Source of the DNA: an uncultured Prevotellaceae bacterium
Lineage (GTDB): Bacteria; Bacteroidota; Bacteroidia; Bacteroidales; Bacteroidaceae
Reading direction: 5' to 3'
NCBI GenBank assembly: GCA_946415365.1
Contig: CAMKSE010000004.1
Span: 62,001 to 126,000 of the forward strand
DNA length: 64,000 nt
The translations under genes and the position numbers were made by a program. Position 1 is the first letter of the stretch. Every line of letters starts with the position of its first letter. Of this stretch, positions 50,949 to 60,638 are shown in pieces. Under the pieces are notes generated by a model. That model was not told the origin of the DNA, searched no databases, and worked only from the letters and a program-made list of their open reading frames with translations.

Positions 50949-53567
50949 ATGAGGCGACTGCTACTGAGTATCTTCCTTATACATTATTCACTATCCATCA
51001 GCGTAGCGCAACATGTCTTCCAGGGCACCTCGCTCTCGAAGGCACTCATCGAACTCGACCAGTCGACACCCAACTACGACATCTCCTTCGTCTACGACGA
51101 GCTGGAGGATTTCACCGTTACCAAGACCATCAGGCAAGGGCGCTCCCTGCCTAAGGCTGTGCGGGAGGTATGCGGCTTCTATCCTGTCAGGGTGACTGTC
51201 AAGGGGCGCAACATCCTCGTAGAGTGCATCCAGAAAGACCGCACAAAACTGACGGGCCACCTCATAGGACCAGACCATCAGCCTGTTGCTTACGCCAACA
51301 TCACTCTTTTTCCCCCTTCCGATACCATTTATATAGGTGGCGGCGTGAGCAACGAGGCTGGCGACTTCGTGATTCCCTGCGGGGCAGAGCGTGCCAAGGT
51401 GCGCATCAGTTGTGTGGGGCTCAAGACCATCGAGCGGGTGATGCCCATCAAGGATGTCGGCACCATCCACATGCAGATGGAGAACCACTACCTGAACAAC
51501 GTCACCATGAACGGACAGATGCCCGTCATCCGCAACAGGGCAGACCGCCTGCAGTATATCGTCAGTAACGATGAGTTCGCCCGTGGGCTCAGCGCCCAGG
51601 AGCTGCTCAGCCGTGTGCCGATGGTCACGATGTCTGGCGGACAGGCGATGATCCTCGGCAAAGGTCAGGCCCACTTCATGCTCAACGGACGTATCACGGA
51701 CTTTGGCGACGAGGCTATCCGTCAGAAACTCTGGACTTTGCGCTCTGAGGACATCGAGCGGATAGAAGTGATCTCCAACCCATCAGGCCGTGATATGCTG
51801 GAGATGGGCGGAGGCTATATCAACATCGTGCTACGCCGAGACCAGACACTCGGCTGGCGAGGGGACATCAGCGCGGAGGCAGGCACCAGCGACGACTGGA
51901 GCGAACGCGCCAGCGGCTCCGTCAGCTTTGCCTCGAAGAAGCTCGACATGACACTCGATGCCCACGGCGGACGCACCACCCAGACGAAAGACGACCTGAC
52001 GACCTACCAAGTCAGTAATAGTCAGAGTTTCCTGTCAGACAGCCATACCAAGAAGACTGACAAGGAACTGGCAGCGAACCTGACCCTCCGCTACCAACCT
52101 GTGAAGTACGTGGAATTAGGCGGCATGCTGTCTTGGCAGACCCTCTGGCCAGAGAAGATGGCCAACGGCATCTTGAACTACCCCGCAGACTATTCAACCT
52201 CGAAAGCCGAACAGTTTCCTGACGACAATACCACCGCCAAGAGTCTGACCGTCTATGGCGACTGGCGACTCGACGCGGATGGGAAACAGCTCAGCCTCAC
52301 CTATCAGGATTATAAGAAGGACGATGACGGCAGGTCTGAGGTAGGGACAAACTATCCTTCATATAATTATCCTGTCATCAAGTGGCAGAACTATCATAGT
52401 CAGGTGGACTATCACATCCAGTCTGCCAGAATTGACCTGACGCTGCCTTTCGACTTCCTTACCATCGATGCGGGAGCCTCCTACACCAATATCAGGAACC
52501 AGGCCCACATAAAGATAGAGAGTGGAAGCACGCTGGGGATCAACCAAACGACAAGCAGCGACCCTGATTATCAGGAAAAGACCAAGGCCGCCTATCTGTC
52601 ACTCCACCGCGACTGGAACCTCTTCTCCCTCAAGGCAGGACTGCGCTATGAGCATATCGGCTGGGAGGAAGACAGTCGTGACTACTGGCTACCGTCAGCC
52701 AGCCTGTCCGTCAAGCCTCTGGAGGGTCATCATCTCTCCCTCGCATGGGGCACCAGCTGTCTGCGTCCGAACTTCTACGACCTCAACCCCTTCCGCATCT
52801 ATAAGACGGGCTATGAATACTCAGAAGGCAATCCCACGCTGAAGCCAAGCCGGATGAGTAATATCGAACTGAGCTACCAGAACCACAAGGGCCTGTATGC
52901 CTGTGCCTATCACCGTCACGGCAGCCGTGTCGTGATGCCACAGACCTACTTCTCCACCTCCCAAAACCTATACACCTCTCTCGTTGAGACCATGCCCTAC
53001 AACCTGGGACGCACCAACCAGACAGGCCTCTATCTGCGCTACCAGCGTCCGTTGTCAGACCATCTGACGGCAACGGCGGAAGGCGACGGCTACTATTACG
53101 AGGCGGACACCTACGACAAGATCAGCATCTATGGCTGGGGAAGCCGTCTGGCAGCCTCTGCCGACTGGTATCTGAACAAGAAACATACACTTCTGCTAAA
53201 CGCCCGTTACCAGCATTGGCTGGCCGACTACCACGATATGACCAAGACTGACGGCTACGGCTACTTCACCTTCGCCCTGCGCTACGCGCTGATGGACGAC
53301 CGTCTGAAGCTGTCGCTCACAGCCGTCGACCCCTTCTGCCAGCATGTCACCGACGAAACAATCCATAACAGCCGCATCTGGTCCCAGTCCTTCATTCCCT
53401 ATCAAGAGCCGCCGACTTCTTCTGTCGTCATTCAGCAATGGCGCCATACCCGTCATCACAGCCATTACATCTGTCTTAATGCCACCTATTCCTTCGGCAG
53501 CAAGAAGGTTCGCCAAGTCCGCCACGACATGAGAGACACGGAGTCGAAACGGGCAGAGAAACAATAA
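50949..53567 (+). CDS. TonB-dependent-receptor-like outer-membrane barrel with STN domain
   Basis: ATG 50949 (a GTG at 50943 would overlap the previous stop) gives 872 residues with a signal peptide (MRRLLLSIFLIHYSLSISVA). An STN-type signalling domain lies at about 20-95 (VFQGTSLSKALIELDQS), then a CarboxypepD_reg domain (about 100-180), a plug-like region (about 185-300, LLSRVPMVTMSGG, EVISNPSGRDMLEMGGGYI), and a barrel of the outer-membrane beta-barrel family 3 type to the end. It probably transduces an external signal through STN to the anti-sigma factor. No SusD partner is present. The substrate is unknown. Confidence 0.85.
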   Translation: MRRLLLSIFLIHYSLSISVAQHVFQGTSLSKALIELDQSTPNYDISFVYDELEDFTVTKTIRQGRSLPKAVREVCGFYPVRVTVKGRNILVECIQKDRTKLTGHLIGPDHQPVAYANITLFPPSDTIYIGGGVSNEAGDFVIPCGAERAKVRISCVGLKTIERVMPIKDVGTIHMQMENHYLNNVTMNGQMPVIRNRADRLQYIVSNDEFARGLSAQELLSRVPMVTMSGGQAMILGKGQAHFMLNGRITDFGDEAIRQKLWTLRSEDIERIEVISNPSGRDMLEMGGGYINIVLRRDQTLGWRGDISAEAGTSDDWSERASGSVSFASKKLDMTLDAHGGRTTQTKDDLTTYQVSNSQSFLSDSHTKKTDKELAANLTLRYQPVKYVELGGMLSWQTLWPEKMANGILNYPADYSTSKAEQFPDDNTTAKSLTVYGDWRLDADGKQLSLTYQDYKKDDDGRSEVGTNYPSYNYPVIKWQNYHSQVDYHIQSARIDLTLPFDFLTIDAGASYTNIRNQAHIKIESGSTLGINQTTSSDPDYQEKTKAAYLSLHRDWNLFSLKAGLRYEHIGWEEDSRDYWLPSASLSVKPLEGHHLSLAWGTSCLRPNFYDLNPFRIYKTGYEYSEGNPTLKPSRMSNIELSYQNHKGLYACAYHRHGSRVVMPQTYFSTSQNLYTSLVETMPYNLGRTNQTGLYLRYQRPLSDHLTATAEGDGYYYEADTYDKISIYGWGSRLAASADWYLNKKHTLLLNARYQHWLADYHDMTKTDGYGYFTFALRYALMDDRLKLSLTAVDPFCQHVTDETIHNSRIWSQSFIPYQEPPTSSVVIQQWRHTRHHSHYICLNATYSFGSKKVRQVRHDMRDTESKRAEKQ

Positions 53568-53681
53568 AGTTTATCCTTTATTCTTCGACAGGTGGGGGGC
53601 AAAGGTTCCCTTTTTCCGACACAAAAGAACAAAAGATGCACAAAATATTCAGTTCTTATGTTCTATGTTTAAAAAAATGTG

Positions 53682-53689
53682 TATCTTTG
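53682..53689 (+). promoter_or_regulatory. Bacteroidota -7 box for dxs
   Basis: TATCTTTG (then CAC) lies 21 nt before the GTG start of dxs. Confidence 0.6.
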
Positions 53690-53710
53690 CACAAAAAATA
53701 ACAACCTAAC

Positions 53711-55606
53711 GTGGAAAAATCGGAATTTAAACTCCTCACCAAGATAGAAACGCCTGAGGATTTGCGCAAGTTGTCGGTAGACGAACTACCCCTGCTTTGT
53801 GATGAACTGCGGGCCGACATTGTGCAGGAAGTGGCGGTGAATCCCGGACATCTGGCCTCGAGCTTAGGTGTAGCCGAGATCACGGTGGCGCTGCACTATG
53901 TCTACAACACGCCGGAGGACCGCATCGTCTGGGACGTGGGTCATCAGGCCTACGGACACAAGATCTTGACAGGACGGCGCGAACAATTCTGCACAAACCG
54001 GAAGCTGGGAGGCATTAAGCCCTTCCCCTCGCCTACTGAGAGCGAATACGACACCTTTGCCTGTGGACATGCGAGCAACTCCGTGTCGGCAGCATTGGGT
54101 ATGGCGGTGGCTGCCAAGCTGGAAAACAAGACTGGGCGCCACGTGGTGGCAGTCATTGGCGACGGCGCCATGAGCGGAGGACTGGCATTCGAAGGTCTGA
54201 ACAATGTATCGTCGTCACCTAACGACCTGCTGATCATACTCAACGACAATAACATGTCCATCGACCGCTCCGTGGGCGGCATGAAACAGTACCTGTTGAA
54301 CCTCAGCACTAACGAGACCTATAACGCCCTCCGTTTCAAGGCCTCACGCTGGATGAACCGCAAGGGCATACTCAACGACGAAAGGAAAAATGGTATCCTG
54401 CGTCTGTCAAACGCCCTGAAGAGTGCCATCTCGCACCAGCAGAACATCTTCGAGGGCATGAACATCCGCTATTTCGGACCGTTCGACGGACATAACGTGA
54501 AGGAACTGGTGCGCATACTCCGACAGATCAAGGACATGAAGGGTCCGAAGCTGTTGCACCTGCACACCAAGAAAGGCCACGGCTATGCACCTGCAGAGAA
54601 AGACGTCACCATCTGGCACGCCCCAGGAAAGTTCAATCCCGACACGGGCGAACGCTTGGTCAACAACGATCCCAACAAGCCACAGAAATACCAGGACGTG
54701 TTTGGACACACCCTGCTGGAGCTGGCCCAACAGAATCCGAAGATTGTAGGCGTCACCCCTGCCATGCCTTCCGGCTGTTCGATGAACATCATGATGAAGG
54801 AGATGAAAGATCGCACCTTCGACGTGGGCATTGCCGAGGGGCATGCAGTCACTTTCTCCGGGGGTATGGCAAAAGACGGATTACTACCCTTCTGTAATAT
54901 CTATAGTGCTTTCGCCCAGAGAGCCTACGACAATATCATCCACGACGTGGCTCTGCTGAATCTGAACGTTGTGTTTTGTTTCGACCGTGCAGGACTCGTA
55001 GGTGAGGACGGTCCTACCCACCACGGAGCTTTCGATCTGGCCGCCCTGAGACCGATTCCGAATCTGACGATCTCGTCACCTATGGACGAGCACGAACTGC
55101 GGCGACTGATGTACACAGCCCAGTTACCGGACAAAGGACCGTTCGTGATCCGCTACCCCAGAGGCGGTGGAGTACTGCAGGACTGGCGCTGTCCGTTTGA
55201 GGAAATAAAGGTGGGTACGGGTCGCAAGCTGAAGGAAGGTGATGACGTGGCTGTGCTGAGCATCGGTCCCATCGGGAACAATGTGACAGAGGCCATCAAT
55301 CTGTTGAAAAATGACCATCACCAACTGTCAGTGGCCCATTACGACATGCGCTTCCTGAAACCTATCGACGAGGACATCCTGGAAGAGGTCGGGAAGAAGT
55401 TCAAGCGCATCGTCACCGTAGAGAACGGTGTCAGGAAAGGCGGTCTCGGTTCCGCTGTTCTGGAATGGATGAACGACCACGGCTATCATCCCGAGGTCAT
55501 TCGTCTGGGACTCCCCGACGAGTTCGTGGAGCACGGCAAGGTGTGTGAACTGAATAAGATCGTCGGACTCGATGCCGAGTCCATCGCTAAAGCAATTATA
55601 ACATGA
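53711..55606 (+). CDS. dxs: 1-Deoxy-D-xylulose-5-phosphate synthase
   Basis: The 631-residue thiamine-diphosphate enzyme condenses pyruvate and glyceraldehyde-3-phosphate, first step of the MEP isoprenoid pathway. Visible are the [20 protein letters not shown] start, [12 protein letters not shown], the ThDP motif GDGAMSGG followed by [28 protein letters not shown] and RYPRGGG. The start is GTG 53711: it matches the family N-terminus, and no ATG is available until well inside the domain. trkA follows with a 4-nt overlap (ATGA). Confidence 0.96.
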   Translation: MEKSEFKLLTKIETPEDLRKLSVDELPLLCDELRADIVQEVAVNPGHLASSLGVAEITVALHYVYNTPEDRIVWDVGHQAYGHKILTGRREQFCTNRKLGGIKPFPSPTESEYDTFACGHASNSVSAALGMAVAAKLENKTGRHVVAVIGDGAMSGGLAFEGLNNVSSSPNDLLIILNDNNMSIDRSVGGMKQYLLNLSTNETYNALRFKASRWMNRKGILNDERKNGILRLSNALKSAISHQQNIFEGMNIRYFGPFDGHNVKELVRILRQIKDMKGPKLLHLHTKKGHGYAPAEKDVTIWHAPGKFNPDTGERLVNNDPNKPQKYQDVFGHTLLELAQQNPKIVGVTPAMPSGCSMNIMMKEMKDRTFDVGIAEGHAVTFSGGMAKDGLLPFCNIYSAFAQRAYDNIIHDVALLNLNVVFCFDRAGLVGEDGPTHHGAFDLAALRPIPNLTISSPMDEHELRRLMYTAQLPDKGPFVIRYPRGGGVLQDWRCPFEEIKVGTGRKLKEGDDVAVLSIGPIGNNVTEAINLLKNDHHQLSVAHYDMRFLKPIDEDILEEVGKKFKRIVTVENGVRKGGLGSAVLEWMNDHGYHPEVIRLGLPDEFVEHGKVCELNKIVGLDAESIAKAIIT

Positions 55607-56958
55607 AAATCGTCATTGTCGGCGCAGGAGCCGTAGGAACACATCTTTCAAAGCTGTTGTCAAGAGAGCATCAGGACTGTGTGCTTATTGACGACGACGA
55701 TGAGCGTCTGGCAACCCTCAGTGAATACGACGTCATGACCTATCAGGCCTCACCCACCAGTATTGCTGCGCTGAAGGAGGCCGGGGCCCAGCATGCCGAC
55801 CTCTTCGTAGGCGTGACCCCAGAGGAGAGTATCAACATGAACGCCTGTATCCTTGCCCACGCCTTAGGAGCGAAGAAGACGGTGGCACGCATAGACAACT
55901 ATGAATACCTGAAGCCAGAGCTTCAGCCGTTCTTCAAGAATCTGGGCATCGACTCACTGATCTATCCTGAAGTACTTGCTGCCATCGACATTACCAACGG
56001 CCTGAAACTGTCGTGGGTACGGCAGCGTTGGGACGTGCATGGTGGAGCACTTATCCTGCTTGGCGTGAAACTCAGGGAGTCGGCCGAGATACTGAACCAG
56101 CCGCTGAAAGATCTCTGCGGCCCAGATGACCCCTACCACATCGTATCCATCAAGCGTGGGGGCGACACCATCATCCCTGGAGGTATGGACGAGCTGCATA
56201 TCAACGACTTGGTCTATTTCATGACCACGAAGGAGTATATCCCATATATCCGCAAGATTGTTGGCAAAGAGCACTACGCTGACGTGAAGAACGTGATCAT
56301 CATGGGAGGTGGTAAGACAGCCGTAAGGGCTGCACTCACCATACCCAACTATATGCATCTGAAGATCATTGAGAAAGATGCCCAGCGATGTGAGAAACTG
56401 AATGAGTTGCTTGAGCGGGAGGAAGCGATGATCATCCACGGCGACGGACGCGACCTGGGTCTGTTGGAAGAAGAAGGCATCAAGCACACTCAGGCCTTCG
56501 TGGCGCTGACAGGCAATGCCGAGACGAATATCCTGGCCTGTCTCACAGCCAAGAAACTCGGCGTCCGTAAGACCATCGCCATGGTTGAGAACCTCGACTA
56601 TGTCAGCATGGCCGAGAGTCTTGACATCGGTACCATCATCAATAAGAAGACCATCGCCGCCAGCCATATCTTCCAGATGATGCTTGACGCCGACGTTGAC
56701 AACCTGCGCTCACTGATGCTCGTGGATGCCGACGTGGCGGAGTTCACGGCAGCCGAAGGCTCTAAGGTGACGAAGAAACCCGTAAAAGATCTCGGACTTC
56801 CATTCGGGGCCACCATCGGCGGTCTGGTGCGCAAGGGGACAGGTATGCTCGTCAACGGTAACTCCCAGATACAAGCCGGCGACTCTGTCATGGTGTTCTG
56901 CCATGAGCAGAAGATAAACCTCATTGAGAAGTTCTTCAGGAAGTCGTCAATCTTTTGA
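55603..56958 (+). CDS. trkA: Trk potassium uptake regulatory subunit TrkA
   Basis: The 451-residue protein has two RCK modules, each with a Rossmann nucleotide-binding domain ([15 protein letters not shown] near residue 4; [14 protein letters not shown] near 228) and a TrkA-C domain. It sits on the cytoplasmic side of TrkH and gates potassium transport in response to NAD(H)/ATP. It is coupled to dxs by ATGA and precedes trkH by 63 nt; that gap contains three near copies of AAAGTTCAAAG. Confidence 0.95.
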   Translation: MKIVIVGAGAVGTHLSKLLSREHQDCVLIDDDDERLATLSEYDVMTYQASPTSIAALKEAGAQHADLFVGVTPEESINMNACILAHALGAKKTVARIDNYEYLKPELQPFFKNLGIDSLIYPEVLAAIDITNGLKLSWVRQRWDVHGGALILLGVKLRESAEILNQPLKDLCGPDDPYHIVSIKRGGDTIIPGGMDELHINDLVYFMTTKEYIPYIRKIVGKEHYADVKNVIIMGGGKTAVRAALTIPNYMHLKIIEKDAQRCEKLNELLEREEAMIIHGDGRDLGLLEEEGIKHTQAFVALTGNAETNILACLTAKKLGVRKTIAMVENLDYVSMAESLDIGTIINKKTIAASHIFQMMLDADVDNLRSLMLVDADVAEFTAAEGSKVTKKPVKDLGLPFGATIGGLVRKGTGMLVNGNSQIQAGDSVMVFCHEQKINLIEKFFRKSSIF

Positions 56959-57021
56959 TGAATCTTTTGCTTTCGCCACAGAGTAATCATAAAGTTCAAA
57001 GCTCAAAGTTCAAAGTTCAAA

Positions 57022-58479
57022 ATGATTAACTTCCGTATCATCAGCAAGATCATCGGCTCACTGCTGTTCATCGAGGCTCTATTCATGTCATTATGTGCAG
57101 CCTTGGCGTTCTACTACCATGAGGAGGACCAAATAGCCTTCCTGATGTCACTGCTGATAACCTTCGGAAGCGGATTTCTGTTCCTGCTTTTGGGAAGAAG
57201 TTCCGATAACTCCCTGAGCCGTAAGGATGCCTATCTGTTGGTGACGGCCACGTGGATCATCTTCTCTCTCTTCGGTATGTTCCCCTTCCTCATCCACGGA
57301 AGCATTACCAACCTGACAGACGCCTACTTCGAGACGATGTCGGGATTCACCACCACAGGAGCCTCGATTATCGACGATGTGGAGGTGCTTCCTCACGGCA
57401 TCTTGTTCTGGCGGTCGCTGATGCAGTGGATAGGTGGCTTGGGAATCGTATTCTTCACCATCGCCATCCTGCCATCGCTGGTGGGAGGAAGCGTGAAGGT
57501 ATTTGCCGCCGAGGCCACAGGACCGGTGAAGGCGAAGATGCACCCGAGACTGACGACCACGGCAAAGTGGATCTGGTCTATCTATCTGTTGCTGACGGTC
57601 GCCTGCTGCGTGGCTTTCTGGCTGGCAGGCATGAGCTGGTTTGAGGCCACGAACTATTCCATGACCACCACGGCTACCGGCGGTTTCTCCATCCATAACG
57701 ACTCCCTGGCCTTCTTCCACAATACGGACATCGACTATATCGCCATCGTATTCCAGTTCCTCGCCGGTATCAACTTCACCTTACTCTATACGAGTATCTT
57801 CAAGGGGAGGTTCGGCACACTGTTCAGGAACTCTGAATTCAAACTATATTTCAGCATCGTGCTTCTGGCCACAGCTGCCATCACGGCTGTGCTGTTTACA
57901 CAACTCGGCTACGGCATGGAAGAAGCATTTCGTAGCGGACTGTTCCAGGTGGTGTCGTTTATGACGACGACAGGTATCTTCAGCGATGATGTGGCGCAGT
58001 GGCCGCATATCACATGGATTATCCTGGGAGCCGTGATGTTCACAGGAGCCTGTGCAGGCAGCACCAGTGGAGGATTTAAGTGTATACGTACGGTGATGAC
58101 GCTGAAGACGCTGCGCAACAACTTCCGACAGATACTCCACCCGAATGCCGTACTGCCAGTGAAGATCAACGGCCAGAGTGTGCCTCAGGCAAGGATGGTG
58201 TCGTTATTCGCCTTCTTCACACTCTTCATGCTGATGATTCTTGTTACAGCAGCCATCATGCTACTGTCTGGCATCGATATGATCAACAGCATCGTCATCG
58301 CACTGAGTTGCGTCAGCAATATCGGACCGTCGCTCAGCACGGATATTGGTGCCAACATCACGTGGTCAGGCATGCCCGAATACCTGAAGTGGATCCTTTG
58401 TCTGCTCATGCTGATGGGACGTCTGGAAATCATGACGGTACTGGTATTATTCACACGTAGTTTCTGGAAGGAGAACTAA
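57022..58479 (+). CDS. trkH: Trk potassium uptake channel subunit TrkH
   Basis: The 485-residue integral membrane protein has the four pore-loop pattern of the SKT family. The first loop is TMSGFTTTGASI, followed by TTTATGGFS, SFMTTTGIFSDD and the final SNIGPSL. It forms the potassium pore, with TrkA as the regulatory ring. Confidence 0.95.
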   Translation: MINFRIISKIIGSLLFIEALFMSLCAALAFYYHEEDQIAFLMSLLITFGSGFLFLLLGRSSDNSLSRKDAYLLVTATWIIFSLFGMFPFLIHGSITNLTDAYFETMSGFTTTGASIIDDVEVLPHGILFWRSLMQWIGGLGIVFFTIAILPSLVGGSVKVFAAEATGPVKAKMHPRLTTTAKWIWSIYLLLTVACCVAFWLAGMSWFEATNYSMTTTATGGFSIHNDSLAFFHNTDIDYIAIVFQFLAGINFTLLYTSIFKGRFGTLFRNSEFKLYFSIVLLATAAITAVLFTQLGYGMEEAFRSGLFQVVSFMTTTGIFSDDVAQWPHITWIILGAVMFTGACAGSTSGGFKCIRTVMTLKTLRNNFRQILHPNAVLPVKINGQSVPQARMVSLFAFFTLFMLMILVTAAIMLLSGIDMINSIVIALSCVSNIGPSLSTDIGANITWSGMPEYLKWILCLLMLMGRLEIMTVLVLFTRSFWKEN

Positions 58480-58524
58480 TAGATAGCAAAAAAAAGGAAA
58501 CAGATAAAAGGAAAAACTAACACA

Positions 58525-59499
58525 ATGTACACATTCGAACCACTATTAAAACAAACGCTCTGGGGAGGCGACAGGATCATCCCCTTCAAGCATCTGGATG
58601 TCTGCCTCGATCATGTCGGCGAGAGTTGGGAGATCTCAGGTGTCAGCGGCAATGAGACCATCGTTGCCAACGGCCCGGACAAGGGCAAGAGTCTGAACCA
58701 GCTGGTAAAGGAGCAGAAAGAACGGCTCATGGGTAAGGAAAACTACGACCACTTCGGCGACGAGTTCCCCCTGCTCATCAAGTTCATTGATGCTCGTCAG
58801 GACCTCAGCATACAGGTACATCCTAACGACGAGGTGGCCCGCCGTCACGGCAAAGACCGCGGCAAGACGGAGATGTGGTATTGTCTGGGGAGTCAGGAGA
58901 CAGGAGACAGGAGTCAGGAGAAGCCTTTCCTCTATAATGGTCTGAAGCAGCAGATCACGCCTGAGCAATATAAGGAGATGGTGGATAACGACACCATTAC
59001 CGACGCCCTGGCCCGTTACGAGGTGAGCGAGGGCGACGTGTTCTTCATTCCCGCTGGCCGTATCCACTCCATCGGAGCAGGATGTTTCGTGACGGAGATC
59101 CAGCAGACATCAGACGTCACCTATCGCATCTACGACTTCAAGCGCAAGGACAAGAACGGCAACTTCCGCGAACTGCACACCAAAGAGGCAGCCGAGAGTA
59201 TCGACTATCACGTGCTGCCCGACTACCGCACAGCCTACGAACCGAAGCAAAACGAAGGGATTCAGGTTGTCAGCTGTCCGCACTTCACCACCGCCGTCTA
59301 CGACCTGACGGAGCCGATGACGCTCGACTACTCAGACCTCGATTCGTTCGTGATCCTCATCGCCGTGAAGGGCGCAGGCAAAATCATCTGCAAAGGCGAA
59401 GAACAGCCCTTCCGCATGGGCGACACCATCCTCCTCCCCGCCACTACGAAGGAAGTCAAGGTCGAGGGCACCGTAAAGTTCCTGGAGACCTACGTTTAG
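58525..59499 (+). CDS. manA: Mannose-6-phosphate isomerase, class I type
   Basis: The 324-residue cupin interconverts mannose-6-phosphate and fructose-6-phosphate. Zinc ligands are in SIQVHPNDEVARR (Q and H), KTEMWY (E) and GRIHSIGAG (H). A short insert GSQETGDRSQEK after WYCL is encoded by a GGAGTCAGGAGACAGG-type repeat (58889-58920) and is not usual in the family. It closes the dxs-trkAH run, 46 nt after trkH. Confidence 0.93.
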   Translation: MYTFEPLLKQTLWGGDRIIPFKHLDVCLDHVGESWEISGVSGNETIVANGPDKGKSLNQLVKEQKERLMGKENYDHFGDEFPLLIKFIDARQDLSIQVHPNDEVARRHGKDRGKTEMWYCLGSQETGDRSQEKPFLYNGLKQQITPEQYKEMVDNDTITDALARYEVSEGDVFFIPAGRIHSIGAGCFVTEIQQTSDVTYRIYDFKRKDKNGNFRELHTKEAAESIDYHVLPDYRTAYEPKQNEGIQVVSCPHFTTAVYDLTEPMTLDYSDLDSFVILIAVKGAGKIICKGEEQPFRMGDTILLPATTKEVKVEGTVKFLETYV

Positions 59500-59511
59500 A
59501 CAGAGTATCTT

Positions 59512-59582
59512 TTTAAAGACATAGTAACAGACTAACAAATAATATGTTACTATTTTATGTTAATATGTTACTATGTCTTTAA
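59512..59582. terminator. Hairpin with dispersed repeat between converging manA and the DUF4435 gene
   Basis: TTAAAGACATAGTAACA at 59512-59528 and its exact 17-nt complement at about 59566-59582 form a long AT-rich stem, followed by further partial copies. The left arm holds AGACATAGTAACAGACTAA, a word also at 14.25 and 37.71 kb. The position suits a bidirectional terminator. Confidence 0.65.
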
Positions 59583-60605
59583 AGCTACTATGTCTTTATC
59601 CAAGTATGTTCTTATGTTTTCTTGAACGCGGCGGAACTGCTCGGAGGCCATATAGCCTGTGTTTTTCTTCAGCATCACCTTGATGTCCTGCAATGAGTTC
59701 TCATAACAGGTCATCTCATTGCGCTTCTGTGTCTGATGGGCAGAGGCATGGTATATCTCATTCTGCCGTTCCTGACGGAGCAGATTGCACACCTTCGAAA
59801 GGATCGGCGCCACAACAGTATCAAACAGGTGATGACCCTGTATATATAAATAGGTGGTCTGTGGCGTCACTCCCAACTGCTTGATGTCATCCTTTGTCTT
59901 CAGGTATTCCTCCTTGGCGTCGGGATAGTGGCGTTGCAGTTCGTTGATCTTCGTATGCACCTTCCGCCTGACGTTCTCCAACGATGTTTCGGGATGGATA
60001 ACGGTAAAGCCTCCCGGGTCGGCAATGCGGTTGAAGTCTGTAATGGTGAAGTGCGGGTAATTACCGTTGCGATACACCATGATAGACCATACGAACAATG
60101 GGAAGATAATCTCCGAGAACAGTCTGAAATACTCCCTGAAGTCGAAAATGCGGTGGTCGTTGAGTGTCACAGACACGCAAACGTTATGCAGTGACGGTGC
60201 ATAGCACTGGTAGTTCTCGATGGCATAGACGTATGTATGGAACACAAACGGACTGCCCAGTACCTGTTTCGATGAGGTCGTAGCTCCTTGCAGCAAATAA
60301 TCGTAGTCGGCATCCACACAGGCAATCATATCCTTGCCCAGTCTGAGTTTGTCGCCATTCTTCTTACCTTTCAGGAAGTTCATCAGCACCGACTTCTTCC
60401 CTCTCGTCAGGTTCATCTTCGACGGAAGCATCACCTCAAAGTATCGTTTGTCGTTCTCGAACTCCGACAGCACTGTCCGCCAGAAGTAGATATCATCGTA
60501 ACTCTCGACGTAGGCTACTATCCTGCGTCTTGCCTTTTTCGAGGTCAATGCGTTGGCTGCCTCAAAATAGCTCGAATTGATATAGTCTTTAAGATTGCCA
60601 GACAT
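59571..60605 (-). CDS. DUF4435 (TOPRIM-like) protein, AriB-like partner of an AAA ATPase
   Basis: The 344-residue protein begins with a TOPRIM-like core: E34 in VAYVESYDDIYFWRTVL and D98-x-D100 in DMIACVDADYDYLL. These fit the acidic metal site of DUF4435 proteins. DUF4435 is the AriB component (a TOPRIM RNase) of the PARIS antiphage system and also occurs beside other ABC-type ATPases. The C-terminal half (about 200-344) is helical and unassigned. It follows the ATPase gene by 33 nt on the same strand, at the end of the glyS operon. Nuclease activity is inferred, not shown. Confidence 0.78.
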   Translation of the reverse strand: MSGNLKDYINSSYFEAANALTSKKARRRIVAYVESYDDIYFWRTVLSEFENDKRYFEVMLPSKMNLTRGKKSVLMNFLKGKKNGDKLRLGKDMIACVDADYDYLLQGATTSSKQVLGSPFVFHTYVYAIENYQCYAPSLHNVCVSVTLNDHRIFDFREYFRLFSEIIFPLFVWSIMVYRNGNYPHFTITDFNRIADPGGFTVIHPETSLENVRRKVHTKINELQRHYPDAKEEYLKTKDDIKQLGVTPQTTYLYIQGHHLFDTVVAPILSKVCNLLRQERQNEIYHASAHQTQKRNEMTCYENSLQDIKVMLKKNTGYMASEQFRRVQENIRTYLDKDIVALKT

Positions 60606-60638
60606 ATAGATGAGTAATGAGTAATTGGAAATTGCTCA

